Assembly: GCF_001429285.1 (NCBI RefSeq)
Contig: NZ_LMJJ01000040.1
Span: forward strand, 791,031 to 855,030
Reading direction: 5' to 3'
DNA from: Ensifer sp. Root278
GTDB lineage: Bacteria > Pseudomonadota > Alphaproteobacteria > Rhizobiales > Rhizobiaceae
Length of the DNA: 64,000 nucleotides
Shown here: positions 40,369-49,000 of the stretch, one piece after another
How the letters are laid out: every line of letters begins with the position of its first letter
Position numbering within the stretch: position 1 is the first letter of the stretch
Made by a program: the position numbers and the translations under genes
Notes under the pieces: model-generated
What the model saw: only the letters and a program-made list of their open reading frames with translations
What the model was told of the DNA's origin: nothing
The model's database searches: none

Positions 40369-40581
40369 TCACTTGGCGCGCACCGCTACCGTTCCGAGGG
40401 TCGGCGAGTATTCCCGCTCTCCGAACAACATGCCTTCGATCTCGCCCATTGGCTCCAATGCCTCTTCCTCCCCAGCCGTTTCCCCTAAGAACGGATCGAA
40501 CATCGGCACCGGCCGCCCGGCGGTGTTGAGCGCCATGCACATGAAGCGCGGCCGACGCGGAATTGGCGCGGCCTCTGCCAT
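40369..40581 (-). CDS. Small protein coupled to the zinc GTPase, unknown
   Basis: 70 residues. Its ATG at 40581 overlaps the stop codon of the zinc-GTPase gene, so it is very likely translated with it. The sequence has RRPRFMCMALNTAGRPVPMFDPF and an acidic middle (GETAGEEEALEPMGEIEG). I do not recognise the family. Its position suggests a role in zinc homeostasis, which is inference only. Confidence 0.6.
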   Translation of the reverse strand: MAEAAPIPRRPRFMCMALNTAGRPVPMFDPFLGETAGEEEALEPMGEIEGMLFGEREYSPTLGTVAVRAK

Positions 40582-41783
40582 CAGGCGGCCCGCGGCGACC
40601 AGTTGGCGAAGGGATCGGCGAGATCGCGCCAGCGCTCTGGTTGGAAGGCTTCGTCGGCGATGAGGCAGGCGTCGAGTTCGGCGCGAATCTCTGTCTCGCT
40701 CATCGGATCTGCGCCGATGAAGACGATCTCCTGGCGTCGGTCGCCCCAGACCGGATCGATATAGGGACCGACAGCCTTCAGGAAGCCAGGGTCGCGCGGC
40801 CATTGCTCCTTCGGCACCGCGGACCACCAGAGGCCCATCTTGCCGGTTCTGACGAGCGGACCCGCCTGGCTGATCTCGCCGACATAGTGCGGCCGGGTCG
40901 CGAGCCAGAAGAAACCCTTGGCCCTGAGGACGCCCGGCCAGGAGCGATTGAGAAAAGCCTGGAAGCGCATGGGATCGAGAGGCCGGCGGGCGCGATAGAC
41001 GAAGGAGTGGATGCCGTATTCCTCTGTCTCCGGAACATGATCCTTGAAACCGTGCAGTTCCTTGTACCAGAGGGGATGCTGCTCAGCCTTGATGATGTCA
41101 AAGCGGCCGGTTCCGAGCACGTCGCGAAGCGCCACCTTGCCGAAGTCGGTTTGGATCAGCTGAGCATCCGGATTAAGGCCGACGATGATCTTGCGGGCGG
41201 CGTCCAGCTGCTCGGGCGTGGCGGTGCCGATCTTGTTCAAAACGACGACATCGGCGAATTCGATCTGCTCGACAAGCAAGTCGACGAGCGTGCGTGTATC
41301 GCCTTCACCCGCCGTCTCACCGCGATCGGCAAGGAAATCGAGCGAGGAATAGTCCGCGATCAGGTTCACGGCATCGACGACGGTGACCATCGTGTCGAGG
41401 CGCGCGACATCGGCCAGGCTCTCGCCGTCCTCGTCGCGAAAGTCGAAGGTGGTGGCGACGGGCAGGGGCTCGGAAATGCCGCTCGATTCGATCAGCAGAT
41501 AGTCGAAGCGGTTCTGTTCGGCGAGGTTGCGGACCTCCTTCAGCAGATCCTCGCGCAGCGTGCAACAGATGCAGCCATTGGTCATTTCCACCAGTTGCTC
41601 TTCCGTGCGCGAGAGGCCGGCGCCGCCGTCGCGCACCAGCGCCGCGTCGATGTTGACTTCGCTCATGTCGTTGACGATGACGGCGACGCGCAGGCCGTCG
41701 CGGTTGGAAAGCACGTGGTTGAGCAGCGTCGTCTTGCCGGCGCCGAGGAAGCCGGAGAGAACGGTAACGGGAAGCTTTTCCAT
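40581..41783 (-). CDS. zigA: Zinc metallochaperone GTPase, COG0523/ZigA type
   Basis: 400 residues from the ATG at 41783. G3E GTPase features are clear: Walker [15 protein letters not shown], the metal-binding motif CICC ([13 protein letters not shown]), Walker [12 protein letters not shown] and the NKIG base-recognition motif. The C-terminal CobW domain ends in [11 protein letters not shown]. These proteins deliver zinc to client enzymes under zinc limitation. Upstream, GTATGTTATATCGTTAC (41797-41813) resembles a degenerate Zur site, and the znuABC-zur locus follows, so Zur control is likely. An ORF extending to 41840 is less likely. Confidence 0.88.
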   Translation of the reverse strand: MEKLPVTVLSGFLGAGKTTLLNHVLSNRDGLRVAVIVNDMSEVNIDAALVRDGGAGLSRTEEQLVEMTNGCICCTLREDLLKEVRNLAEQNRFDYLLIESSGISEPLPVATTFDFRDEDGESLADVARLDTMVTVVDAVNLIADYSSLDFLADRGETAGEGDTRTLVDLLVEQIEFADVVVLNKIGTATPEQLDAARKIIVGLNPDAQLIQTDFGKVALRDVLGTGRFDIIKAEQHPLWYKELHGFKDHVPETEEYGIHSFVYRARRPLDPMRFQAFLNRSWPGVLRAKGFFWLATRPHYVGEISQAGPLVRTGKMGLWWSAVPKEQWPRDPGFLKAVGPYIDPVWGDRRQEIVFIGADPMSETEIRAELDACLIADEAFQPERWRDLADPFANWSPRAA

Positions 41784-41796
41784 CGATTGTTTCCTG

Positions 41797-41813
41797 TATG
41801 TTATATCGTTACG
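41797..41813. promoter_or_regulatory. Degenerate Zur-like site before zigA
   Basis: GTATGTTATATCGTTAC shares the GTTAT/ATAAC-like core of the two good Zur-like repeats at znuA/znuC, but its halves match imperfectly. It lies 14 bases before the zigA ATG. Confidence 0.35.
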
Positions 41814-41912
41814 GTTGTTGCGGGTAAAAAAGGCGAGCACGATCGCCCGCTTCAGCCTGCTGACAAAGCCGCCTCCGATCGGGAGGGCCCGCCGATGAAG
41901 GCAGGGTCAACA

Positions 41913-42034
41913 CCTCCGTCATTCCTGTGCCTGTCACAGGAATCCAGCTGGCCCAAGTCCTTGGGTCGAAAGAGTTTTTTTACCCGACGGACGTCGGGTC
42001 ACTGCATCCCGCCACAAGGGCGAGGATGACGGAG
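41913..42034. repeat. RIME-like mosaic element, copy 6
   Basis: Left hairpin ATTCCTGTGCCTGTCACAGGAAT, central GCCCAAGTCCTTGGG and ACCCGACGGACGTCGGGT, and a right module TCCCGCCACAAGGGCGAGGATGACGG that is the reverse of the left module of copies 3 and 4. It lies between the znuA 3' end and the zigA 5' end, both on the minus strand. Confidence 0.75.
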
Positions 42035-42148
42035 TGTGGGATAACCGCTCGCAAGCATGCCATCTCACGCTTTGCCAGCGGAGCGAGGCGGGCGCTCCCC
42101 ACATTCGAGAGAAGCGAACGCCCGCCTTTGCCGTCTTGGGAGGACGGA

Positions 42149-43171
42149 TCAGCTTGCCGAGGCGAGGCAGGTTTTCAGCGATGTGCCGATGTTTTCCATC
42201 AGCTGGAAGTAGAGATCCGGGCCGGCGTCGAGCGTGCCGGCTTCCGGGTCGAGCGTGCCGGATTTCGCCGGCGTTCCTTCGATCACCACATTGATCAGCT
42301 TCGGCTCGAACTGCGGCTCGGCAAAAACACAGGTCGCACCTAGCTCCTTGATCTTGGCATGGATCTGGGAAAGTCGCTCGGCGCCCGGCAGCACTTCCGG
42401 GCTGACCGTGATCGAGCCGGCGACGCGGACCTTGTAGCGGTGCTCGAAATACTGATAGGCATCGTGGAAGACGACGAAGGGCTTGTCTTTCACCGGCGCG
42501 ACCGTTTCGGCAAGCTTTGCATCAAGGTCGTCCAGCCGCTTGTTCAACGCCTCAAGATTGGCCTTGTAGGCGCCGGCATTGTCCGGATCGGCTTCGGCGA
42601 GCGTCTTCTCGATCTCGGCAGCCATCGCCTTGGCATTCACAGGGTCGAGCCACATGTGCATGTCGGTATCGCCGTGGCCGTGCTCATGATCATGGCCGTG
42701 ATCGTGCCCGGCGGCCGCTTCCGGCGCTGCGGCGTCATCATGCTCCGTTTCGCCTTCCGCATGCTTGTGGCCTTCGTCGCCGTGTCCTTCATCGCCATGG
42801 TCATGCGCCTCAAACGCGCCACCCTCGCGGAATTTCAGCTTCTCGAGGCCTGGCGCTTCGCTGAGTTCCACCACCTTGGCGCTGCCACTCAGCGCGTCGA
42901 GCGGCTTGTCGAGGAAGGCTTCAAGGCCGGGGCCGACCCAGAAGACCACCTTTGCCGCCTGCAGGGCAGAGGCGTTGGAAGGTTTCATGTTGTAGGTGTG
43001 CGGCGAAGCGGCGCCCTCGACAATCAGCGACGGTTCGCCGACGCCCTGCATGATCGAGGCGACGAGGGAGTGGATCGGCTTGATCGAAACCACCACATTG
43101 GGACCGGCCGCGATGGCCGGTGCGGCGAGAAGCATGGTGGAGGCAAAAAGCAGGGCGGAAGTCGATTTCAT
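42149..43171 (-). CDS. znuA: Zinc ABC transporter substrate-binding protein ZnuA
   Basis: 340 residues with a signal peptide (MKSTSALLFASTMLLAAPAI, then AA). The cluster A-I metal-binding fold is marked by VVSIKPIHSLVASIM, GAASPHTYNMKPS and HDAYQYFEHRY. A His/Asp-rich loop of about 50 residues (around 120-170, HDHGHDHEHGHGD) is typical of zinc-specific members. Near the C-terminus GTLD is repeated (GTLDPEAGTLDAGPDLYF), matching a short duplicated DNA segment (GTCGAGCGTGCCGG twice). It is divergent from znuC-znuB-zur. Confidence 0.94.
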   Translation of the reverse strand: MKSTSALLFASTMLLAAPAIAAGPNVVVSIKPIHSLVASIMQGVGEPSLIVEGAASPHTYNMKPSNASALQAAKVVFWVGPGLEAFLDKPLDALSGSAKVVELSEAPGLEKLKFREGGAFEAHDHGDEGHGDEGHKHAEGETEHDDAAAPEAAAGHDHGHDHEHGHGDTDMHMWLDPVNAKAMAAEIEKTLAEADPDNAGAYKANLEALNKRLDDLDAKLAETVAPVKDKPFVVFHDAYQYFEHRYKVRVAGSITVSPEVLPGAERLSQIHAKIKELGATCVFAEPQFEPKLINVVIEGTPAKSGTLDPEAGTLDAGPDLYFQLMENIGTSLKTCLASAS

Positions 43172-43275
43172 CGGGTTCTCCGGGCTTGAATGGCGCGCCT
43201 GGCCCTATCGACCGGGCACGCTGTCGGGCATGCAAAGCATCGATGCAACAGGCCATTGAAGGGCTTGAAGCAATC

Positions 43276-43292
43276 ATGTAATGTTATTACAT
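43276..43292. promoter_or_regulatory. Zur-like inverted repeat 1
   Basis: ATGTAATGTTATTACAT is a perfect 7-3-7 inverted repeat in the znuA-znuC divergent region. It matches the AT-rich Zur operator pattern known in alphaproteobacteria (TGTAAT/ATTACA type). Confidence 0.75.
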
Positions 43293-43298
43293 CAATTG

Positions 43299-43313
43299 CG
43301 TTATGCTATAACG
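43299..43313. promoter_or_regulatory. Zur-like inverted repeat 2
   Basis: CGTTATGCTATAACG is a perfect 6-3-6 inverted repeat, six bases from the first one. Two adjacent sites in the divergent region could allow Zur to repress both transcription units. Confidence 0.7.
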
Positions 43314-43355
43314 TGTGCGATAGCCAGTGGCAACCATCCAATCCGGAATTTTTTC

Positions 43356-44261
43356 ATGCTGAATTTCCGCTCCCCAGACACGCTGCCGTTGGTCAATATC
43401 AGCAATGCCGGTGTGCGCCGCAACGGCCGCTGGCTGGTGCGCGGCGTCGAATTCTCGATCAGCCCGGGCGAGATCGTCACGCTGATCGGGCCGAACGGCT
43501 CGGGCAAATCGACGACGGCAAAGGCGGCGATCGGCGTGTTGAAGCCGGATGAGGGCTATGTCGAGCGCAAGCCGGGCCTGAAAGTCGGCTACGTGCCGCA
43601 GAAGCTCGCCGTCGACTGGACACTGCCCTTGACGGTCGAGCGGCTGATGACGCTGACCGGCCCCTTGAAGGGCAGGGAGATCGAGGAAGCGCTTTCGGCG
43701 ACCGGCGTGCTGCATCTGGCGAAAGCTGAAGTCCAGCATCTGTCGGGCGGCGAGTTCCAGCGGGCGCTGCTTGCCCGTGCCATCGCCCGCAAGCCCGACC
43801 TGCTGGTGCTGGACGAGCCGGTGCAGGGCGTCGATTTCAGCGGCGAGATTGCGCTTTACGAACTGATCAAACAGATCCGCAACCGCACAGGCTGCGGCAT
43901 CCTTCTGATTTCGCACGACCTGCACATCGTCATGGCCGAGACCGACACGGTCGTCTGCCTGAACGGCCACGTCTGCTGCCGCGGTACGCCGCAGGCCGTC
44001 AGCCAGAGCCCGGAATACCAGAAGCTCTTCGGTAGGCGGGCGGCCAATACGCTTGCGGTCTACAGCCACCATCACGACCATACCCATCTGCCCGATGGTC
44101 GGGTGCTCCATGCCGACGGATCGATTACGGAACATTGCTTCCCTGGCGACGGCCACCACCACGACGACGAGGAAAACGTGCACGACCACGGCGAGGATTG
44201 CGGGTGCGGCCACCATACGCGGCTGCATGGTTACGACATGAAGGAGAAGCGCGATGCTTGA
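43356..44261 (+). CDS. znuC: Zinc ABC transporter ATPase ZnuC with His-rich tail
   Basis: 301 residues from the ATG at 43356; longer frames start inside the Zur region. Walker A is GPNGSGKST, the signature LSGGEFQRALLARAIAR and Walker B LLVLDEPVQGVD. The last ~60 residues form a His/Asp/Cys-rich tail (YSHHHDHTHLPDG, GDGHHHDDEENVHDHGEDCG) that probably binds zinc. It overlaps znuB by eight bases. Confidence 0.94.
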   Translation: MLNFRSPDTLPLVNISNAGVRRNGRWLVRGVEFSISPGEIVTLIGPNGSGKSTTAKAAIGVLKPDEGYVERKPGLKVGYVPQKLAVDWTLPLTVERLMTLTGPLKGREIEEALSATGVLHLAKAEVQHLSGGEFQRALLARAIARKPDLLVLDEPVQGVDFSGEIALYELIKQIRNRTGCGILLISHDLHIVMAETDTVVCLNGHVCCRGTPQAVSQSPEYQKLFGRRAANTLAVYSHHHDHTHLPDGRVLHADGSITEHCFPGDGHHHDDEENVHDHGEDCGCGHHTRLHGYDMKEKRDA

Positions 44262-45084
44262 CGATTTCTTCGTGCGCGCGCTGATCGCCGGTATCGGCAT
44301 TGCCGTCATGGCCGGGCCACTCGGCTGCTTCGTCATCTGGCGGCGCATGGCCTATTTCGGCGACACCATGGCGCATTCGGCGCTGCTCGGCGTGGCGCTG
44401 TCGCTGCTTCTCGAGCTCAACCTGATGCTCAGTGTCTTTATCGTCGCGGCCGTCGTCTCGGTACTGCTCCTCTTCCTGCAGCGGCGAGGGGCGCTTTCAA
44501 CCGATGCGCTGCTCGGCATTCTCTCCCATTCGGCGCTCTCCTTCGGCCTCGTCATCGTCGCCTTCATGACCTGGGTGCGCATCGATCTCGTCGGCTTCCT
44601 CTTCGGCGACATTCTGGCTGTCTCCGAATCCGACATCGACATCATCTGGGGCGGCGGCATTCTCGTCATCTTCGCCATCGTCTATCTCTGGCGGCCGCTC
44701 TTGGCGTCCACCGTCAATCCGGAACTCGCCGAAGCCGAGGGGCTGAAGCCTGAGCGCACGCGGCTCTTCTTCATGCTGTTGATGGCGCTTGTCATCGCGA
44801 TCGCCATGAAGATCGTCGGCATCCTGCTGATCACCTCGCTGCTGATCATCCCGGCCGCGACCGCAAGGCGCTTCTCGACCTCGCCGGAGGTGATGGCGGT
44901 TCTCGCATCCGTCATCGGTGCGCTCGCGGTGACCGGCGGACTTTTCGGCTCGCTGCACTGGGATACGCCATCGGGACCGTCTATCGTCGTTGATGCGGTT
45001 GGGCTTTTCGTTCTGAGTCTGCTACCGATCGGCCGCCGCCCGGTTGAGGCAGCGCATCATTCCACGCCCGGAGGACACCACTGA
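44254..45084 (+). CDS. znuB: Zinc ABC transporter permease ZnuB
   Basis: 276 residues with about eight membrane helices of the ABC-3 family (MAGPLGCFVIWRRMAYFGDT, ALLGVALSLLL, ALVIAIAMKIVGILLITSLL). It is the membrane channel for zinc import with ZnuA and ZnuC. It overlaps znuC at its start and shares one base of its stop with the zur start (TGATG), so all three genes are coupled. Confidence 0.94.
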   Translation: MLDDFFVRALIAGIGIAVMAGPLGCFVIWRRMAYFGDTMAHSALLGVALSLLLELNLMLSVFIVAAVVSVLLLFLQRRGALSTDALLGILSHSALSFGLVIVAFMTWVRIDLVGFLFGDILAVSESDIDIIWGGGILVIFAIVYLWRPLLASTVNPELAEAEGLKPERTRLFFMLLMALVIAIAMKIVGILLITSLLIIPAATARRFSTSPEVMAVLASVIGALAVTGGLFGSLHWDTPSGPSIVVDAVGLFVLSLLPIGRRPVEAAHHSTPGGHH

Positions 45085-45479
45085 TGGCGACGCCGCAACT
45101 GACCAAGAACCAGACATTGGTGATGGATGCGCTCAGCCATTCCGAAGGGCCGATGAGCGCCTACACGATCCTCGACAAGCTGCGCGATCATGGTTTTCGT
45201 GCGCCGCTGCAGGTTTATCGCGCGCTCGACAAGCTGCTCGAATACGGCCTCGTGCACCGGCTGGAGAGCCTGAACGCCTTCGTCGCCTGTAGCTGCCCGC
45301 ATGATCACGAGCACGACCACGGCGTCACCGCCTTCACCATCTGCGAGGGCTGCGGCCAGGTGACGGAGTTTCATGACGAGGCGATCGAGCAGCGGCTTTC
45401 GACGCTGACGCGGGCGCAGAACTTCAAGACCGAGAAGACCACGATCGAGATCCGCGGCCATTGCCAGAGCTGCGTGTAA
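45084..45479 (+). CDS. zur: Zinc uptake regulator Zur (Fur family)
   Basis: 131 residues. The winged-helix N-terminus (LTKNQTLVMDALSHSEGPMSAYTILDKLR) is followed by the metal-binding dimerisation domain with CSCPHDHEHDHG, CEGCGQVTEFHD and a final HCQSC. This Cys/His set is the Zur subgroup pattern of Fur proteins. It represses zinc-uptake genes when zinc is sufficient. Being the last gene of znuCB-zur behind two Zur-like boxes suggests autoregulation. Confidence 0.93.
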   Translation: MATPQLTKNQTLVMDALSHSEGPMSAYTILDKLRDHGFRAPLQVYRALDKLLEYGLVHRLESLNAFVACSCPHDHEHDHGVTAFTICEGCGQVTEFHDEAIEQRLSTLTRAQNFKTEKTTIEIRGHCQSCV

Positions 45480-45483
45480 GTTC

Positions 45484-45515
45484 GGTCCCGCCAATCAGGG
45501 CGGACCGCCTTTTCG
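45484..45515 (+). terminator. Possible terminator after zur
   Basis: GGTCCCGCC and GGCGGACC form a stem with one bulge around AATCAG, followed by GCCTTTTCGG. It lies five bases past the zur stop. Confidence 0.5.
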
Positions 45516-45529
45516 GATTGGCCTGGGGT

Positions 45530-46060
45530 TCAATCCAGCCGGGTGAGATCGGAGGCGTAGCGCCGCCAGTTCTTGACGTAGTGCGCTGCCGAGCGCTTCA
45601 GCCCTTCAACAGCAGCGTCGTCCAGCGTGCGGATCGCCTTGGCCGGCGCGCCGACGATCAGCGAATTGTCCGGAAACTCCTTGCCCTCGGTCACCAGCGC
45701 ATTGGCACCGACCAGGCAGTTGCGGCCGATTTTGACGCCATTCAGCACGGTCGCTCCCATGCCGATCAGCGAGTTCTCGCCGATGGTGCAGCCGTGGATG
45801 ATGGCGCCATGGCCGATGGTGCAGCCTTCGCCGATCGTGACCGGGAAGCCCGGGTCGACATGGATGACGACGTTTTCCTGGATATTGGTGCGGGCGCCGA
45901 GCCGGATCGGCTCATTGTCGCCGCGCAGCGTCACGCCGAACCAGATGCCAACCTCGTCGCCAATCTCGACCTGTCCGATGACGTTGGCATCCGGGGCCAC
46001 CCAGTAGCCGCCGTTCGGCGGGGTCTGCGGGCGAAGCGATCCAAGGGCATAAAGCGGCAT
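45530..46060 (-). CDS. Gamma-carbonic anhydrase-like hexapeptide-repeat protein
   Basis: 176 residues from the ATG at 46060. Left-handed beta-helix repeats are visible as the I-G-x4-I pattern (VIGQVEIGDEVGIWFGVTLRG, IGEGCTIGHGAIIHGCTIGE). Metal-binding histidines occur in NVVIHVDPG and GHGAIIHG. The C-terminus is the usual helix (KRSAAHYVKNWRRYASDL). Members bind zinc or iron; carbonic anhydrase activity is shown only for some. It is 76 bases downstream of the FAH-family gene on the same strand. Confidence 0.88.
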   Translation of the reverse strand: MPLYALGSLRPQTPPNGGYWVAPDANVIGQVEIGDEVGIWFGVTLRGDNEPIRLGARTNIQENVVIHVDPGFPVTIGEGCTIGHGAIIHGCTIGENSLIGMGATVLNGVKIGRNCLVGANALVTEGKEFPDNSLIVGAPAKAIRTLDDAAVEGLKRSAAHYVKNWRRYASDLTRLD

Positions 46061-46136
46061 CGGCAGGTATCCTTCATGTCGTCTGAAATGATGCAATGCC
46101 AGGAAGAGCGCGTTATGCCGCTCCTGGCACGGCGCT

Positions 46137-46823
46137 CTAGAGAACTGTAACCGCAAGCGCCGCGACGCCGTCGACGCCGCAGGTGACCTGGTCGCCGCGC
46201 ACGACGGCACCAACGCCCGAGGGCGTGCCGGTCATGATGACGTCGCCGGGAGCCAGCGTGAAGAGCTTGGAGAGCTCGGCGATCACTTCCGGCACCTTCC
46301 AGATCATCTGATCGAGATCGCCCTGCTGGCGCATTTCGCCATTCACCTTCAGCCAGATATTGCCGTTGACCGGATGGCCGATCGCTTCGGCCGGCGCGAT
46401 CGCCGAGACCGGAGCGGAATGTTCGAAGGCCTTGGCGGCAGCCCAGGGCTTTCCGGCCTTCTTGGCCTCGGCCTGCAGGTCGCGGCGGGTGAAGTCGATG
46501 CCGACGGCATAGCCGTAGACGCAATCCAGCGCGTCCTCGACGGCGATGTCGCTGCCGCCGCGCTTCAGCGCCACGACGAGTTCCACCTCGTGATGGACGT
46601 CGGCGGTCAGCGGCGGATAGGGGAAGGCGCTACCGGCGGCAAGCAGGTTGTCCGGATTCTTCTGGAAGAAGAACGGCGGTTCGCGATCCGGATCGTGCCC
46701 CATCTCGATGGCGTGGGCAGCATAGTTGCGGCCGACGCAATAGACCCGGCGAACCGGAAAGCCGACCAGACTGCCTGAGATCGGCAGCAGCACGGGAAGC
46801 GGAGGAGGGATGATAGTTTCCAT
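46137..46823 (-). CDS. Fumarylacetoacetate hydrolase (FAH) family protein
   Basis: 228 residues from the ATG at 46823. The FAH fold is shown by [30 protein letters not shown], the metal-binding EVELVVAL with HHE before it, and the final [19 protein letters not shown]. Small stand-alone members act as acylpyruvases, oxaloacetate decarboxylases or related C-C hydrolases. The substrate is not predictable here. Divergent flanks show no pathway context. Confidence 0.9.
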   Translation of the reverse strand: METIIPPPLPVLLPISGSLVGFPVRRVYCVGRNYAAHAIEMGHDPDREPPFFFQKNPDNLLAAGSAFPYPPLTADVHHEVELVVALKRGGSDIAVEDALDCVYGYAVGIDFTRRDLQAEAKKAGKPWAAAKAFEHSAPVSAIAPAEAIGHPVNGNIWLKVNGEMRQQGDLDQMIWKVPEVIAELSKLFTLAPGDVIMTGTPSGVGAVVRGDQVTCGVDGVAALAVTVL

Positions 46824-47076
46824 GATCGTCCGGTCTTGGGCGTCCATCGGTCTCAACGGACAGAAAGATCGCTGCGCGTTTGATAGGCGCTCGCCGTCGA
46901 CCGAGTGCGGTTTCGAGCGAGGCAGGGAAGAATCCGGACGTTACTGCATAAATCCGCGAATCGGAATCGATCCGATGAAAAATAAGACGAAGGTTTGAGA
47001 AGGATTTTGGGACTAAAGCGCGCCCGGATGGGCGCGCGAGATCACGGCAGCCGAGAGGATGCCGTGAGCGGCAAAC

Positions 47077-47283
47077 TCAGGCGCAGTGTGCGTAGGCCTG
47101 AAGCTGATCGCGGGTCAGGAACCTGCCGTCGGAACGCGAATTGAGCTCCGGATGGCTGTATTCGAGACTGGGAACTTGGGGAAGCTCAAGGGCCTGGCGC
47201 ACCGTCATGATACCGACGTCACGGCGGCCACCTTCACGCTTCACGCTGACTTCAACGATGCGATAGAGATTGCTCTCGCTCAT
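47077..47283 (-). CDS. Small conserved-looking hypothetical protein
   Basis: 68 residues (MSESNLYRIVEVSVKREGGRR...). A GGGAGAGAACAT ribosome site precedes the ATG. No helix, signal or motif is recognised. To its 3' side lies a GC-rich hairpin (GCGCGCCCGGATGGGCGCGC, 47019-47038) that could be its terminator. Its reality rests on the ribosome site and codon use. Confidence 0.55.
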   Translation of the reverse strand: MSESNLYRIVEVSVKREGGRRDVGIMTVRQALELPQVPSLEYSHPELNSRSDGRFLTRDQLQAYAHCA

Positions 47284-47615
47284 ATGTTCTCTCCCGTATA
47301 TCGTTTTCTATCGTTTTTTTTTAATTCCCTTGCGGGGAATAAAGCGCTCCGAAATTGGTTTTTGTGAGGCACCTCAGAATATAGCCGGAAGAAGTGAAGG
47401 CTTCACGACAGAAATCGGGCCGTTTCTGGAAAAATCATGCATGATTGGGCGATAATGCGCCGAAATGATGCGGTTTTTGGGCAAATGCCCGGTATCTGAG
47501 CCGTTCGTCGACGGGTATTGGGGTCTGCGGCTTCAACTAAAACGTCATCTTGCGCCCGCCGCTGGCGAGCGTGCGCCGCTTCGTGCGGCGGGATACGGTC
47601 CGGCGCGGTTGCGCC
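47284..47615. other. Intergenic region with AT-rich promoter-like stretch
   Basis: About 330 bases. The left part (47284-47340) is AT-rich with a T8 run and may be the promoter of the hypothetical gene at 47077. A minus-strand frame ending at 47537 (RRTVSRRTKRRTLASG) has no usable start outside the DUF982 gene. Nothing else is supported. Confidence 0.4.
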
Positions 47616-47852
47616 TCAGTGAGCGTCCAGTTCGGCCTCTTCGGCAGCCGATATGAACAGCGTTCGCGCCTCCTCGGCCGTGCGGCGACCATCGATTGCG
47701 GCGCGGCAGGCACTGCGGGCGGCAACATAGAACGGCCCGCGGCGGGGCCAATGGTCGGCAAGGCAGGCGAGCGCGTCTGAGGGGCCTTTCACGGTGCGGC
47801 ACATGCCGCCAACAAAGTCGAGCTCGATCGGCTGTTTCCAGACTACTTGCAT
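47616..47852 (-). CDS. DUF982-family protein
   Basis: 78 residues behind a strong GAGGAGGAGACGC site. The sequence matches the rhizobial DUF982 pattern: PIELDFVGGMCRTVKGPSDALACLADHWPRRG followed by AARSACRAAIDGRRTAEEARTLFISAAEEA. The family is abundant in Rhizobiales and has no established function. A longer frame to 48206 lacks support. Confidence 0.8.
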   Translation of the reverse strand: MQVVWKQPIELDFVGGMCRTVKGPSDALACLADHWPRRGPFYVAARSACRAAIDGRRTAEEARTLFISAAEEAELDAH

Positions 47853-48049
47853 GCGTCTCCTCCTCGAGATCATCTCAATGAATGTCGGCACTGCGGCTGT
47901 CGGCCCCCTGGCTCCTCTCAAGCGGCATCGACAGTCGATCTTGCTAATGTAGCGCAGGAGGAGGGATTTGTAAGCAGCTTTTCCGTGTTTGATCAGCGCG
48001 CTGCACGCGCTGGCGGCGTGCGGCGATGGCCGAAAAGGACGCCACGACC

Positions 48050-48286
48050 CTAAAGGGAGACGTCGTGCCGCAGGCGCTCGGCAAAGGCGCGTCCTGCAAG
48101 AAGCAGGTGCATCTCGTTGGTATTGCCGGCAAGGTAGTCGTCGATCAGCATGCGGGCATGGCGCCGCGCCCGTTCGCCGTCGCGTGCCCAGCCCTGTTCC
48201 CGGCAAAGCTCGTCGAAGACACGTTGCAGCCTCTCCATGTCACCCTTCGACAGGGCAAGGCATTGTGTCGCTCGCAAAGGGGCCAC
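48050..48286 (-). CDS. Small hypothetical protein
   Basis: 78 residues if translation begins at the GTG at 48286, which has GGGAGGAACAG directly upstream; a GTG at 48304 would add six residues. The protein is helical and charged (KGDMERLQRVFDELCREQGWARDGERARRHARMLIDDYLAG). I do not recognise the family, although the general layout resembles small helical proteins found in rhizobia. Confidence 0.6.
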   Translation of the reverse strand: MAPLRATQCLALSKGDMERLQRVFDELCREQGWARDGERARRHARMLIDDYLAGNTNEMHLLLAGRAFAERLRHDVSL

Positions 48287-48401
48287 CTGTTCCTCCCGCA
48301 GCACCCATTTCCCCGCCCGGCACTATGGCAGAACGCAAGCGAATTTGACCCCTTGGGAATGAGGGGTTCCAGTGGTCTAGCGATTAATCGGAGATCGGCT
48401 A

Positions 48402-48794
48402 TCAGGCCGCGGGCACGACGCGGTCGACCTTGGTGCGGCGACCGCCTTCCTCGATGCGATAATAGTCGGGGCCGATCTGCGCATACTGGTCGCAGCGCCG
48501 CCCGCCGTCCTCGAAGGTGATGCAAACCTCGTCGCCAGTGATCGTGTAGCTGCCGCCGTCGCGCACCTCGTAGTCGCGATAGCCGTAGCGGCCGTCGGCG
48601 TAGAAAGTGGAATTGACGCCGTTGAGGTTGTAGCGCAGCGTCTTTCCGACGAGGAAGGCCTGGAGCGCGTCGCCGGAAAGCGTCGGTACGGAGGGGGCAG
48701 CCGGTCTCGGCCTTGCGACTTCAGGCGCCTCCAACTCCATCGACTGGCATCCGGCCAAGAGAAGCGTGAGCAGTGCCGCGATCGCGCGTTTCAT
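48402..48794 (-). CDS. Small lipoprotein, unknown
   Basis: 130 residues from the ATG at 48794. The signal MKRAIAALLTLLLAGCQS has a lipobox with the lipidated cysteine at residue 16. The mature domain (LVGKTLRYNLNGVNSTFYADGRYGYRDYEVRDGGSYTITGDEVCITFEDGGRRCDQY) has two cysteines that may pair. It resembles the small beta-barrel-like lipoproteins common in rhizobia. A perfect 14-base palindrome lies 25 bases upstream of the start. Confidence 0.75.
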   Translation of the reverse strand: MKRAIAALLTLLLAGCQSMELEAPEVARPRPAAPSVPTLSGDALQAFLVGKTLRYNLNGVNSTFYADGRYGYRDYEVRDGGSYTITGDEVCITFEDGGRRCDQYAQIGPDYYRIEEGGRRTKVDRVVPAA

Positions 48795-48818
48795 GCCGTC
48801 CGTCCTTTTTCCTGTCAA

Positions 48819-48832
48819 CTGTATCGATACAG
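48819..48832. promoter_or_regulatory. Perfect CTGTATCGATACAG palindrome before the lipoprotein gene
   Basis: A 14-base perfect palindrome, 25 bases upstream of the lipoprotein ATG. It resembles LacI- or GntR-type operators and differs from the candidate at 21378 at two positions. No regulator is adjacent. Confidence 0.5.
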
Positions 48833-49000
48833 GGGGCACTGCCTTACCGTGCAAATCCTTAGTTCGGAATCGATTGATGGGCGAAACTAGGGAGCAGGTT
48901 CCTGGACAGCGACCGCTGGCATCTCGATAGACGCGCGGCGCTGTAATCGCCTTCGGTCGCTTCTGTCAAGTCCAGGAAGCGGTGGTGACGGCGGATCGCG

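Noticed and set aside
42227..42262. Short duplicated segment in znuA (GTLD twice)
   Set aside because: It stays in frame, is small and lies near the variable C-terminal part; noted in the gene entry but not worth a separate finding.
47537..47640. Basic frame RRTVSRRTKRRTLASG downstream of the DUF982 gene
   Set aside because: No start codon with ribosome site exists outside the DUF982 gene, so it is not supported as a gene.
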